Shown in pieces: positions 19,450 through 28,621 of a DNA stretch of 64,000 bases. A program made the translations under genes and the position numbers. The notes under the pieces were generated by a model. That model did no database searches. It saw nothing but the letters and a program-made list of their open reading frames with translations, and was not told the DNA's origin. Each line of letters starts with the position of its first letter. Within the stretch, counting starts at the first letter, position 1. The stretch is from Oceanospirillales bacterium (GTDB taxonomy: Bacteria; Pseudomonadota; Gammaproteobacteria; Pseudomonadales; Endozoicomonadaceae). The stretch covers positions 1-64,000 of the forward strand of contig SIHQ01000002.1 in assembly GCA_004762125.1 (NCBI GenBank), in the 5' to 3' direction.

Positions 19450-20457
19450 ATGATCAAAATCGCAATCAATGGCTATGGTCGTATCGGTCGCAACGTTCTG
19501 CGTGCACTGTATGAAGCTGGCCGTCGTGAAGAATTCCAGATTGTTGCTATCAACGACCTGGGCGATGCGAAAACCAACACTCACCTGACCAAGTACGATA
19601 CCGTACATGGTCGTTTCAACGCTCAGGTTGAAGCAGGTGAAAATGCACTGTTCGTAAACGGTGACGAAATCAAGACTTTCTCTGAGCGTGACCCATCCAA
19701 ACTGCCTTGGGCAGCTCTGGGTGTAGACGTAGTATTGGAATGCACCGGTATTTTCCGCTCCAAGGACGCTTGTAAGCCTCACCTGGACGCTGGCGCAAAG
19801 AAAGTCATTATCTCTGCTCCTGGCAGCAACGTTGACGCAACAATCGTTTACGGTGTTAACCACGACATCCTGACTTCCGACATGACCGTTATCTCTAACG
19901 CTTCATGTACTACCAATTGCCTGGCGCCTATCGCCAAGCCGTTGAACGACGTTCTGGGTATCGATAAGGGTCTGATGACCACTATCCATGCTTACACCAA
20001 CGACCAGCGTCTGAGCGATGTCTATCACTCTGACTTGTACCGTGCCCGTGCAGCAGCAATGAACATGATTCCTACTGCTACTGGTGCTGCCGCTGCTGTT
20101 GGTCTGGTTGTTCCAGCTCTGAAAGGCAAGTTTGATGGTATGGCTGTTCGAGTTCCTACTATTAACGTTTCTCTGGTTGACCTGAGCTTCGTAGCTAACC
20201 GTGAAACTTCTGCTGAAGAAGTTAACGAAATCATTATCGCTGCGTCTAAATCTACTGAAGCAATGGCCAAGGTTTTGCATGTAAACCATGAACCTCTAGT
20301 TTCCATGGACTTCAACCACAGCCCATTCTCCTCCAGCTTTGATGCGACCCAAACTCGCGTGCAGGGTAACCTGGTTAAGGTTATGTCCTGGTACGACAAT
20401 GAGTGGGGTTTCTCCAACCGTATGCTGGATACTGCTAAAGCGTTAATGACAGCTTAA
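19450..20457 (+). CDS. gap: Glyceraldehyde-3-phosphate dehydrogenase
   Basis: A 335-aa phosphorylating, NAD-type GAPDH. It starts [20 protein letters not shown] (Rossmann motif GYGRIG), has the NAD-selecting INDLGD, the catalytic Cys153 in [22 protein letters not shown], and the C-terminal [16 protein letters not shown] 19450 follows GGAG by 5 bases; the GTG upstream in the same frame is part of the leader. Codon bias is strong, as in adhE and pykA, in keeping with a highly expressed glycolytic gene. A 12-bp hairpin follows. The next genes, pykA and pfkA, continue lower glycolysis on the same strand. Confidence 0.96.
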   Translation: MIKIAINGYGRIGRNVLRALYEAGRREEFQIVAINDLGDAKTNTHLTKYDTVHGRFNAQVEAGENALFVNGDEIKTFSERDPSKLPWAALGVDVVLECTGIFRSKDACKPHLDAGAKKVIISAPGSNVDATIVYGVNHDILTSDMTVISNASCTTNCLAPIAKPLNDVLGIDKGLMTTIHAYTNDQRLSDVYHSDLYRARAAAMNMIPTATGAAAAVGLVVPALKGKFDGMAVRVPTINVSLVDLSFVANRETSAEEVNEIIIAASKSTEAMAKVLHVNHEPLVSMDFNHSPFSSSFDATQTRVQGNLVKVMSWYDNEWGFSNRMLDTAKALMTA

Positions 20458-20470
20458 GTAGTCGAAACCT

Positions 20471-20498
20471 TCAGCCTTCACACTCTTGTGAAGGCTGA
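20471..20498 (+). terminator. Hairpin after gap
   Basis: A 12-bp perfect stem TCAGCCTTCACA/TGTGAAGGCTGA with a CTCT loop. The following bases (TTGCTTTC) are only moderately T-rich. Confidence 0.7.
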
Positions 20499-20810
20499 TT
20501 GCTTTCAGGGCTGCCTGTTTCTCCATTCAGCCTATGAACACCCAAAAGGTAATTAAAAGAAAAAGAAGCGTACTTATCGGGTCATTTTGTCCGTCAGCAG
20601 ACAGCTATACTGGCTCAGACGCTCTTTTCTTTTGTTACTTTTTCTATGCAAGAGCAGTTATAACAAGAATCCGCGTTCATCATCCTGTAAAGATGGCCGT
20701 TTATTTTCTTATAACTGACCGTTGTCACATGCCGAAAGGCGTTAGAGCCTGTCTGACTCACCCCTCAGAATCTTATGAGTCAAAGGCAGGCAAACATGCG
20801 AGAGGATATC
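20499..20810 (+). promoter_or_regulatory. Upstream region of pykA with long imperfect inverted repeat
   Basis: About 310 bp before pykA. An A/G-rich arm at 20555-20571 (AAAAGAAAAAGAAGCGT) pairs imperfectly with ACGCTCTTTTCTTTT at 20619-20633, followed by more T-rich sequence. This could be a leader attenuator or a leaky second terminator after gap. A 97-codon open frame here has no protein-like character. Confidence 0.35.
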
Positions 20811-22247
20811 ATGCTCAGACGCACTAAGATCGTTGCCACACTGGGGCCAGCCACTGAATCAGTAGAACAGCTGACCAAACTGATTGAAGCCGGTGTCAAC
20901 GTTGTTCGACTGAACTTCTCCCACGGTGAAGCTGAAGATCACCGTATCCGCGCTGAACGCATTCGCAGCATTGCTGCCAAATTAGGCCGCAGCGTTGCTA
21001 TTTTGGGTGACTTGCAAGGTCCAAAAATTCGTATCGGCCGTTTCCAGAACGGTAAAATCCATCTGCCAGACGGCGCCGAATTCATTTTGGATGCAGAACT
21101 GCCAATCGATGCTGGTGATGAAACTCAAGTTGGTCTGGCTTATAAAGATTTGCCAAGAGACTGTAAGGCAGATGACATTCTGCTGTTGGACGATGGCCGC
21201 CTGAGTCTGCAGGTTAAGTCCATTGTAGGTTCCCGCATTACTACCATCGCTCTTGATGGTGGTGAGTTGTCCAACAACAAGGGTATCAACCTGGCCGGTG
21301 GTGGTCTGTCTGCTGATGCGCTGACCGAAAAGGACAAGGAAGACATTAAACTGGCTGCTTCCCTGGGTGTTGATTACCTGGCTGTGTCCTTCGTACGTTG
21401 TGCTGCAGATCTGGATCTTGCCCGCAAGTTGATGAAGGAAGCCGGCGGCAACGCTGCTGTTCTGTCCAAGATTGAACGTGCTGAAGTGGTTAAGGATCAC
21501 GCTCTGCTGGAAGAAGTTATCATAGCTTCTGACGCAGTAATGGTTGCCCGTGGCGACTTGGGTGTAGAAATTGGTGATCCGGAACTGATCGGTGTTCAGA
21601 AGCACATGATCAACGAAGCCCGTCGTCTGAACCGTCCGGTTATTACTGCGACCCAGATGATGGAATCCATGATCGAAAACACTCAGCCAACTCGTGCTGA
21701 AGTATTTGATGTGGCCAACGCTGTTCTGGACGGCACCGATGCCGTAATGCTGTCCGGTGAGACAGCTACCGGTAAGCGTCCACATGAAGTTGTTCGTGCG
21801 ATGAGTCGTATCTGCGAAGGCGCAGAGAAGAACGAAAAGTTGATAGCTCGTTCTGAGCTGGACCGTACTTACGCCGGTGAAACTGACGCAGCTATTGCTC
21901 TGTCTGCTATGTTGGCGGCTAACACTCTTGAAGGTGTGACAGCGATTGTCTGTCTGACCAAGACTGGCGCGACTCCATTGTGGATGTCTCGCCAGAACAC
22001 CAGTTTGCCTATCTATGCCATGACCCGCTACCCGGCCACTGAGCGTCGTGTTGCTCTGTACCGTGGTGTTGAATCAGTTGCTTTTGACAGTGGCAGCCAG
22101 TATGGCGCTGAAGTTAATGAGCGTGCTATCGACGAACTGAAAAATCGCGGACTGCTGGTTGCTGGTAACAAGATCATCCTGACCAAGGGCGAGTCCCGTG
22201 AGGTTGAGGGTGGAACTAACACTATGCAAGTGCTGGTTGTAAAATAA
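20811..22247 (+). CDS. pykA: Pyruvate kinase (PykA type)
   Basis: A 478-aa pyruvate kinase making ATP and pyruvate from phosphoenolpyruvate. It starts MLRRTKIVATLGPATES, as in E. coli PykA, after AGAGGA 4-5 bases upstream. Motifs: NVVRLNFSHG, GDLQGPKIRIG, the active-site segment VLSKIERAEVV, MVARGDLGVEIG and ATQMMESMI with DVANAVLDGTDAVMLSGET. The type II (AMP- or sugar-phosphate-activated) class is inferred from similarity to PykA. Followed within 100 bp by pfkA; the pair is probably one operon. Confidence 0.95.
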   Translation: MLRRTKIVATLGPATESVEQLTKLIEAGVNVVRLNFSHGEAEDHRIRAERIRSIAAKLGRSVAILGDLQGPKIRIGRFQNGKIHLPDGAEFILDAELPIDAGDETQVGLAYKDLPRDCKADDILLLDDGRLSLQVKSIVGSRITTIALDGGELSNNKGINLAGGGLSADALTEKDKEDIKLAASLGVDYLAVSFVRCAADLDLARKLMKEAGGNAAVLSKIERAEVVKDHALLEEVIIASDAVMVARGDLGVEIGDPELIGVQKHMINEARRLNRPVITATQMMESMIENTQPTRAEVFDVANAVLDGTDAVMLSGETATGKRPHEVVRAMSRICEGAEKNEKLIARSELDRTYAGETDAAIALSAMLAANTLEGVTAIVCLTKTGATPLWMSRQNTSLPIYAMTRYPATERRVALYRGVESVAFDSGSQYGAEVNERAIDELKNRGLLVAGNKIILTKGESREVEGGTNTMQVLVVK

Positions 22248-22344
22248 TAGGTGATACAAAAACCTGCAGTACCTGCAGTATTTACTCAGGGCTGCCCGGT
22301 TTTTGGTTCGATACCCGCAAAGGGTTGAAGGAGACGATCAGACC

Positions 22345-23325
22345 ATGGCGGAACTGAAAAAAGTCGGAGTTCTGACTTCCGGTGGCGATGCACCTGGAAT
22401 GAATGCAGCTATTCGTGCCGTAGTACGAAGCTGCATTTTTTATGGAATTGAGCCTGTAGCTATTCGTGAAGGTTATAAAGGCCTGATTGATAACAATCTG
22501 GAAGTGATGAATGCTCGCTCCGTGGCTAATATCATCAACCAGGGGGGGACTTTCCTGAAGTCAGCCCGCTGTGCTGAATTCCGTACTTCTGAAGGTCGTA
22601 CCAAGGCATTTGAAAATGCCAAAGCTGCGGGTCTTGACGGACTGGTAGTGGTTGGTGGTGATGGTTCCTTTACAGGTGCCATGTTGATTGAAAAAGAACA
22701 TGGTCTGCCCTGTATTGGTGTGCCGGGTACCATTGATAACGATATTTTTGGTACTGATTTCACTATCGGTTATGACACGGCCCTGAACACGGTAGTAGAG
22801 GCGATCGATAAAATTCGTGATACTGCAACCTCTCACAACCGCTTGTTTCTAGTAGAAGTGATGGGGCGTGATGCAGGTTTTATTGCTCTGAATACCGGTA
22901 TTGCTGCGGGCGCAGAAGAAATTCTGATTCCAGAAGAGCAGAAGTCCGTTAATGAGTTGATGAATGACCTGGCTAGTAGCGGTCGTGCCGGTAAAACGTC
23001 CAGTATTGTTGTCGTGTCTGAAGGCGACAAATCTGGAGGTGTCTTCGAGCTTGCAAGCAAGATTGAAGACAGCTTCCCTGACTATGAAGTTAAAGTGACT
23101 GTTCTGGGGCATACTCAGCGTGGTGGTAAGCCAAGCTGCTTTGACCGTGTTCTGGCCAGTCGACTTGGCGTTGCTGCTGTTGAAGCACTGCGCGAAGGCG
23201 ACAGTGGGGTTATGGTTGGTATGCGTAATCAGAAGGTCGTTCAGACGCCTCTGAAAGAAGCAATTAGCAAGCACAATGCTATCGACAGAGAACTGTTAAA
23301 AGTGGCTGATATCATCACCGTATGA
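22345..23325 (+). CDS. pfkA: ATP-dependent 6-phosphofructokinase
   Basis: A 326-aa PfkA that phosphorylates fructose-6-phosphate in the committing step of glycolysis. Motifs: LTSGGDAPGMNAAIRA at the N-terminus, VVGGDGSFTGA with the Gly expected for ATP (not PPi) use, GTIDNDI with the catalytic Asp, and LGHTQRGGKPSCFDR. ATG 22345 has GAAGGAGA about 10 bases upstream. A 9-bp direct duplication (CCTGCAGTA twice) lies in the short gap after pykA. A U-run terminator closes the unit. Confidence 0.95.
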   Translation: MAELKKVGVLTSGGDAPGMNAAIRAVVRSCIFYGIEPVAIREGYKGLIDNNLEVMNARSVANIINQGGTFLKSARCAEFRTSEGRTKAFENAKAAGLDGLVVVGGDGSFTGAMLIEKEHGLPCIGVPGTIDNDIFGTDFTIGYDTALNTVVEAIDKIRDTATSHNRLFLVEVMGRDAGFIALNTGIAAGAEEILIPEEQKSVNELMNDLASSGRAGKTSSIVVVSEGDKSGGVFELASKIEDSFPDYEVKVTVLGHTQRGGKPSCFDRVLASRLGVAAVEALREGDSGVMVGMRNQKVVQTPLKEAISKHNAIDRELLKVADIITV

Positions 23326-23346
23326 TCAGCTGAACTTGTTCAGTTT

Positions 23347-23376
23347 AAAAAGCCTCGCTTCATGCGGGGTTTTTTT
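23347..23376 (+). terminator. Intrinsic terminator of pykA-pfkA
   Basis: Stem CCTCGC/GCGGGG flanked by A-run and followed by seven T, 22 bp past the pfkA stop. Confidence 0.93.
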
Positions 23377-23574
23377 ATGAGAAGCAATTATAAACCCTGT
23401 TTGGTTAGTATCACTAACAGACCGGTTATGGAGGTCGTACGAAGGGAACTTGTTTTAGAGGGCTGAGTCTTAGTAGGGAAGTGCAGTCTCTCTAGTATTT
23501 GTAATTATCAAATACGCTGAGTGAGTTGCACCTGTTGTATTAATCACGCTGCACTCATGAGGTAGGAAATAGTT

Positions 23575-24213
23575 ATGAAAAAATGGATTCAGTGTTCTTC
23601 AGTACTATTGCTTGCCACCGTTTTAATGGTGCAGGCAAAGCCTCTTCCTCTCAGTAAAGAGGAGCTGGAGCTGAGAAAAGTACTAAGCGTTCTGGATGGT
23701 ATTCGTGATGATACGCTTCAAAAAGCTTTGGGTGTAAGGATTAGTCAGCGGCATCGGCAGGCCACTTGGGAGCGCATCAAGGATATGTCGGAAACTCAAC
23801 TTATTGCTGAAATTCAAAGGCTGGAACAGGTTCAGTTGCAGGCTGGACAGCGATTGGCGGGTGATTCCTTGAACATGAAAATAACTGATTCAAATTTTAA
23901 TTCTACAGAGTCCTCCCAAAACCAATGGGGAAGCACTGGTTATGAAAGTAGCAGTTTTGGAGGAACCCATCGAAGAGGATATGACCGATTTAACTCCAAT
24001 GCTCAATTTGAGAGTGGTGAGTTCTATGACTCTCAATTGATGGACTATGACATTGAGCTGCCTGTGGTTATTACCGAAAAAAACAATAGAAAAGCGACAA
24101 AGTCTGTAAGAGTTCGAGTGAATCCATCGAAAATGAAACTACTTGAACAAAAGCAGGGGCTGAACAAAATTCTGGTGGATGATGTACTTGGTCTCACAGG
24201 TAAGCTGCCCTGA
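23575..24213 (+). CDS. Hypothetical secreted protein
   Basis: A 212-aa protein of unknown function. Residues 1-21 form a signal peptide (MKKWIQ, hydrophobic core, ending VQAK). Residues 25-95 are rich in charged, leucine-spaced helix (ELELRKVL, RIKDMSETQLIAEIQRLEQ), suggesting a coiled coil; residues 105-150 are Ser/Asn/Gly-rich and probably disordered; the C-terminal 55 residues are mixed beta-like (IELPVVITE, KSVRVRVN). No cysteine is present. It stands alone between pfkA and the cytochrome cluster. Confidence 0.6.
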   Translation: MKKWIQCSSVLLLATVLMVQAKPLPLSKEELELRKVLSVLDGIRDDTLQKALGVRISQRHRQATWERIKDMSETQLIAEIQRLEQVQLQAGQRLAGDSLNMKITDSNFNSTESSQNQWGSTGYESSSFGGTHRRGYDRFNSNAQFESGEFYDSQLMDYDIELPVVITEKNNRKATKSVRVRVNPSKMKLLEQKQGLNKILVDDVLGLTGKLP

Positions 24214-24406
24214 TAGTATAATAAAATCGTTTTTAATTTAAAATTAGTCGCTTATGTATTCGAGAATAAATTCCTTTTTTTGAGCTATTATCTACACTTT
24301 ATCGTTAATTCCATTTGTGCCTCATCGTCTTTTGTTATTCCAATTTGACTGATAATTATTCTTGTTTGTCTGGCTAAAGCCAGAAGCTGAACTATGGGCC
24401 ACCAAG

Positions 24407-25837
24407 ATGTCTCGAAAATCTCCCTGGTTACCTTCGTTACTCTCCATTCTATTGCTACTGGCATCTACGGAACTGATAGCAACTCCCAAGGCTAAAAACC
24501 TAAAAGCGTTCGATGCCCTGTCCAAAGAAAGCCAGCAGTGCGCAGCCTGTCATAAAGACATTAACCGAGGGCTGTTTCAGCAGTGGGGAGATTCCAAACA
24601 TTATGGAGCTAATGTCGGTTGCTTTGAATGCCATGGAGCCAAACCTACAGACCCAGATTCGATTAAGCATTACGGCTTCACCGTCTCAGTGCTGGTTACG
24701 CCAAAGGATTGTGGTCAATGTCATGAGCGGGAAGTGAATGAATTCACCGCTTCCCATCATGCCGATGCCGGCAAGATACTAGGCTCGCTGGATAATATGC
24801 TGGCCGAAGTGGTTGAAGGTAAGTTGATGTTCAATGGACAGTCGCCAGCAGGCGTAAGTGGTTGTGGTCAGTGCCATGGTTCCGAGGTTAAAGTGATGGA
24901 AAATGGTGATCTTGATCCGACTACTTGGCCGAATTCGGGTATTGGCCGTATCAACCCTGATGGCAGTAAGGGCTCGTGTAATGCCTGTCATCAGCGGCAT
25001 AAGTTTAATATTGTTCAGGCTCGTCGCCCTGAAGCTTGTGGTAAGTGCCATTTGGGGCCGGATCATCCTCAGAAAGAAATCTATGAAGAATCCAAGCATG
25101 GTATAGCGTTCTACGGCAACATTTCAGACATGAATCTCGACTCTTCGAAATGGGTAGTCGGAGAGGATTATGATGCCGCACCAACTTGTGCTACTTGTCA
25201 TATGTCAGCGACCAAAGATCAGCCTATTACTCACGACGTTGGAAGTAGAATTTCATGGACACTCAGGCCTCCGGTTTCTGAAAAAATTGATGCTAAAAAC
25301 AGAGGGAAAGTTAAATCATGGGAAGATCGAAGAGCTGATATGAAGAAGGTCTGCGTTGCCTGCCATACCAGTACCTGGACCAATAATTTCTATAAACAGT
25401 TTGATGGAGTCGTTGAGCTATACAACGAGAAATTTGCGAAGCCTGGTCTCAGCCTGATGAATTTCCTGAAGGAAGAAAAGCTGCTTTCAGAAACCAGCTT
25501 CGATGAAAGAATCGAATGGACATGGTTCCTGTTGTGGCATCACGAAGGTCGTAGATCTCGTCACGGCGCTGCAATGATGGCTCCTGATTACGTGCAATGG
25601 CATGGTTTGTTCGAAGTAGCTCATCGCTTCTACATAGAACTTATCCCTGAGTTTGAAGAGGTATTGCACAAGGCTGAACTCAAGGGTAATAAGAAAGCGG
25701 CAGAGAAAGGTAAAAAACTGCTGGAAAAAATCTTGTCCCGACCCGAACATGCCTGGTTTACCGGCAAAGAGCCTGAGGAGATCAAGCGGGCAAGGCTGAA
25801 AGCCCAGCAGGAGTTCAAACAACGATACGCCCAGTAA
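24407..25837 (+). CDS. Octaheme cytochrome c, hydroxylamine oxidoreductase family
   Basis: A 476-aa exported protein with a signal peptide (residues 1-25) and exactly eight CxxCH haem sites, at Cys45, 72, 102, 153, 191, 211, 261 and 316. The spacing and the C-terminal segment GRRSRHGAAMMAPDYVQWHG are those of the HAO family (hydroxylamine oxidation in nitrifiers, nitrite/hydroxylamine reduction in epsilonproteobacteria). Whether the haem-4 cross-linking tyrosine of true HAO is present cannot be decided by eye. The adjacent NapC-type quinol dehydrogenase favours a reductive role: quinol to NapC to this protein to nitrite or hydroxylamine. ATG 24407 is chosen because the 15 codons upstream (TTG start) do not look like a leader. 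Confidence 0.88.
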   Translation: MSRKSPWLPSLLSILLLLASTELIATPKAKNLKAFDALSKESQQCAACHKDINRGLFQQWGDSKHYGANVGCFECHGAKPTDPDSIKHYGFTVSVLVTPKDCGQCHEREVNEFTASHHADAGKILGSLDNMLAEVVEGKLMFNGQSPAGVSGCGQCHGSEVKVMENGDLDPTTWPNSGIGRINPDGSKGSCNACHQRHKFNIVQARRPEACGKCHLGPDHPQKEIYEESKHGIAFYGNISDMNLDSSKWVVGEDYDAAPTCATCHMSATKDQPITHDVGSRISWTLRPPVSEKIDAKNRGKVKSWEDRRADMKKVCVACHTSTWTNNFYKQFDGVVELYNEKFAKPGLSLMNFLKEEKLLSETSFDERIEWTWFLLWHHEGRRSRHGAAMMAPDYVQWHGLFEVAHRFYIELIPEFEEVLHKAELKGNKKAAEKGKKLLEKILSRPEHAWFTGKEPEEIKRARLKAQQEFKQRYAQ

Positions 25838-25907
25838 CTCACCTTGCTCGGCTTGAAGTCTGAGTGCTTCAGGCCGGATCCGGTTTTTCTGTTCAAGGTA
25901 AGGTTCA

Positions 25908-26483
25908 ATGAAGTCGTTCTGGAAAAAACTCTGGAGCCAGCCTAATGCCAAATGGTTACTGGGTATCCCTCTCGGAGGTTTTCTGTTTCTTGCTGCGGGT
26001 GCTGCAGCACTGGCTACGTTTAATTTTTCACTCCGTGCCACTAACACCAATGAGTTTTGTGAAGGTTGTCACATCGGTATGGATACGGTTGTTGAGGAGT
26101 ATCACGCCTCAAAGCATTACAGAAATGAATATGGAATCATTGCTACCTGCGCTGACTGTCATGTCCCTCAGGATTTTGTTGGCAAAATGAAAACCAAGAT
26201 CAGTTCCGGTATCAAGGATGTGTACAAAAAATATTGGGTAAAAGATATCAATCTTAACAATTTTGATCAGGATCACAGGCTCCGGCTGGCACGGCATGTT
26301 TGGCAAGCGATGGATGAACAGGGATCCAGTACTTGTCAGAGCTGTCATAACCCTGCCAAGTGGGATCTCAAGGTTCAGCCGAGTCGTGCCAGACATAATC
26401 ACAAACCAGAAGTATGGGAAGAAAAAGGCGTGTCTTGTATTGACTGCCATACTGGCATTGCACATAAAAAACCATTTAGGTGA
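25908..26483 (+). CDS. NapC/NirT-family tetraheme quinol dehydrogenase
   Basis: A 191-aa membrane-anchored tetraheme cytochrome. A single N-terminal transmembrane helix (about 17-38) is followed by four CxxCH sites at Cys51, 81, 143 and 177, the usual NapC/NirT/NrfH plan. Proteins of this family take electrons from menaquinol or ubiquinol and pass them to a periplasmic terminal reductase. It lies 70 bp after the octaheme gene and 14 bp before ccmE, so the three probably form one operon and the octaheme protein is the natural electron acceptor. Confidence 0.92.
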   Translation: MKSFWKKLWSQPNAKWLLGIPLGGFLFLAAGAAALATFNFSLRATNTNEFCEGCHIGMDTVVEEYHASKHYRNEYGIIATCADCHVPQDFVGKMKTKISSGIKDVYKKYWVKDINLNNFDQDHRLRLARHVWQAMDEQGSSTCQSCHNPAKWDLKVQPSRARHNHKPEVWEEKGVSCIDCHTGIAHKKPFR

Positions 26484-26497
26484 GGTGAACCGGTCTT

Positions 26498-26992
26498 ATG
26501 ATCGCTATTCGAAGGCAGCGAGCAGCTCTTGTCATACTGATGCTCGCAGGTATTGGCGTTGCTGTTGGTCTGATGCTTTTTGCGCTCGGTGAAAATATTA
26601 ATCACTTTTATACACCCAGTCAGATTATTCAGCGAGAAGCTCCTTCGGGAACAATAATACGAGGTGGGGGGATGGTGGTGATTGGATCTATTCATCGTGA
26701 TCCGGATAGTTTGAAAGTAAGCTTTAGAGTCAGTGATGGCGCTGAATCTGTTGCCGTAGAGTATGAAGGGATTCTTCCTGATTTGTTTGTTGAGGATTCG
26801 GGAGTAGTGGTAACAGGAGTCTTAGGTAAGAACGGTGTTTTTAAAGCTAAGGAACTACTGGCCAGACATGATTCCAGCTATATGCCTCAAGAAGTTAAAA
26901 TGGCGCTTAAAAAGGTTCATCAGGATAAAGTTCCTGGGCATTTATCAGTTACTGTCGCCAAAGACAGTGAGCCCCTGAAAGCGGGATTTTAG
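26498..26992 (+). CDS. ccmE: Cytochrome c maturation haem chaperone CcmE
   Basis: A 164-aa CcmE. One N-terminal membrane helix (9-30) is followed by the OB-fold periplasmic domain and the haem-binding motif LARHDSSYMP, with His124 as the covalent haem site and Tyr128 as ligand. It carries haem from CcmC/CcmD to the CcmF/CcmH lyase. No other ccm gene is in the window, so this is either a displaced sole copy or an extra copy serving the twelve haems encoded just upstream. It has a good ribosome site GAGGTGA. It converges on ptsG with a 5-bp gap. Confidence 0.9.
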   Translation: MIAIRRQRAALVILMLAGIGVAVGLMLFALGENINHFYTPSQIIQREAPSGTIIRGGGMVVIGSIHRDPDSLKVSFRVSDGAESVAVEYEGILPDLFVEDSGVVVTGVLGKNGVFKAKELLARHDSSYMPQEVKMALKKVHQDKVPGHLSVTVAKDSEPLKAGF

Positions 26993-26997
26993 TTGTG

Positions 26998-28443
26998 CTA
27001 TGAGAATGTTTGTTTCTGTTTAATATGGTTCATCATCTCTCTCTGGATGTGCTCGGATTCATCTCCAAAGATGGCCTGAACATGGTTTCCGATGATGAGG
27101 TTGGCTGTGGCTCCAGAATTTTTGATGGCACTTGATCTGACGTTTTCAGGACGAAGAACAGTAATGTCCAATCGATTATCGCAGACACTCAGGTGCGTTA
27201 TATTTTCGCTGCCACCGAGTGCTTCGGTCAGTTCATAAGCTATTTCAATAATATTCTTTTGGCATAGATTTGATTCACAACAATTTTCACGACCTGGCGT
27301 TTTCAAGTCAAAGCGGATGATCAGGATTCTGAAAACAAGGTAGTAACAGCCCCCATAGAGAATTCCTAGCAACAGTAGCCAGAAGGGTTTTGTGCCCAGC
27401 CCGCAGTACAGAGCAAAATCGATCAGGCCATTTGAAAAAGACATGGCCATTTTGATGTTTAAAAAATTTGTTAACGCATAAGCGGTACCAGCAAGTACTG
27501 AATGTACGCAGTACAGGAGCGGGGCTGCAAAGAGAAATGAGAATTCGATGGGCTCCGTAATACCGGTGAATAGTGAGATTAAGCCAGCGGACAGCATGAT
27601 TCCGGCAACCTGCCTCCGAGCTTCCGGTCTGGCGCACTGCCAGATTGCAAAAGCCGCAGCAGGCAAACCAAACATCTTGAACAGATAGCCTCCGGCAAGA
27701 AAGCCGGCGTTGGGGTCACCTGCTAGAAAGCGGGCTATGTCGCCAGTGTATCGATAACCATCCACATCGATATACAGACCCATTTGACTCTGAAAGGGTG
27801 TGTTCCAGATATGATGGAGCCCGAAAGGAATCAGTAACCTCTCTGTTAATCCATAAATAAAACCGGTTATAGATGAGTTTTCCTTGAGTGACCATTGTGA
27901 TAATTCAATGATCTGCTGTTGAATAGGCGGCCATATCAGACTCAAGAGTATGCCCAGTGGAATCGCAAAAAGTGCCGTTAAAATAAGTACCAATCTTTTT
28001 CCGGAAAAGAACCCCAGATAAGACGGTAAAACAGTCTGGTGGTAGCGTTGAAAGAGTAGTGAGGCAAGAACGCCTGAAGCAATGCCTCCAAAGAGCCCGA
28101 TATCTATACACTCAAAGCCCAGAATAATACTCTGCTCAACGTTAAGGTGAGTTGCCATGATGCCTGTGGAAACAATCATAAACAGATAGCCGGCAATGGC
28201 GGCTAAGGCTGAGGTTCCATCGTTATGGGAAAGGCCAATAGCGGTACCAACAGCAAAAAAAAGTGGCAGAATAATAAACACCAGCTCTCCGGTTTGGGTC
28301 ATCAAGCTGGCAATGACTTCTGGTAAAAAATGGCCGCCGGAACTTCCAAGGCCTAGTAAAATTCCTGCAACAGGCAATAGTGATACCGGTAGCATCAATG
28401 CCTTGCCTAGTTGCTGGAAATAGCCGTGTTTGGAAAAAATCAT
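26998..28443 (-). CDS. ptsG: PTS glucose-specific EIICB component
   Basis: A 481-aa membrane permease/phosphotransferase (E. coli PtsG 477) importing and phosphorylating glucose. The EIIC domain (1-385) has GKALMLPVSLLPVAGILLG, ERLLIPFGLHHIWN, the GDPNAGFLAGG loop and GITEPIEFSF with the sugar-binding Glu. The EIIB domain carries Cys421, the phosphorylation site, at the same number as in E. coli, but its motif reads CDNRLD in place of the usual CITRLR. No EIIA, HPr or EI gene is nearby, so phosphate would come from components encoded elsewhere. Confidence 0.92.
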   Translation of the reverse strand: MIFSKHGYFQQLGKALMLPVSLLPVAGILLGLGSSGGHFLPEVIASLMTQTGELVFIILPLFFAVGTAIGLSHNDGTSALAAIAGYLFMIVSTGIMATHLNVEQSIILGFECIDIGLFGGIASGVLASLLFQRYHQTVLPSYLGFFSGKRLVLILTALFAIPLGILLSLIWPPIQQQIIELSQWSLKENSSITGFIYGLTERLLIPFGLHHIWNTPFQSQMGLYIDVDGYRYTGDIARFLAGDPNAGFLAGGYLFKMFGLPAAAFAIWQCARPEARRQVAGIMLSAGLISLFTGITEPIEFSFLFAAPLLYCVHSVLAGTAYALTNFLNIKMAMSFSNGLIDFALYCGLGTKPFWLLLLGILYGGCYYLVFRILIIRFDLKTPGRENCCESNLCQKNIIEIAYELTEALGGSENITHLSVCDNRLDITVLRPENVRSSAIKNSGATANLIIGNHVQAIFGDESEHIQREMMNHIKQKQTFS

Positions 28444-28573
28444 TGGATGTGGCCCAACGCACAGATATGAAAAAGGAACTGGAGTGAGAATAGACTAGCT
28501 GAAGTTCACTTTTAGGTTTCTCTAAGGGGTTCTGTGAAAGACGCATAAAAGTAAGGGTGATTACTTATTAATA

Positions 28574-28621
28574 TTGATTTAGATCAATTTTATAAAAGGA
28601 TGTTTTACGTATAGTAAGAAA
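28574..28621 (+). promoter_or_regulatory. Class II FNR/Anr-type promoter
   Basis: A perfect FNR-family box TTGAT-TTAG-ATCAA spans 28574-28587 (extended to a 16-bp palindrome by flanking A and T). A -10 hexamer TATAGT lies at 28610-28615. If TATAGT occupies -12 to -7, transcription starts at about 28622 and the box centre falls at -41.5, the exact spacing of FNR class II activation. No good -35 is needed or seen. The box also lies 130 bp upstream of the divergent ptsG start and might affect it. Confidence 0.72.

Noticed and set aside
20534-20827. 97-codon frame before pykA
   Set aside because: Lies over a long inverted repeat and leader, overlaps pykA and has no protein-like features.
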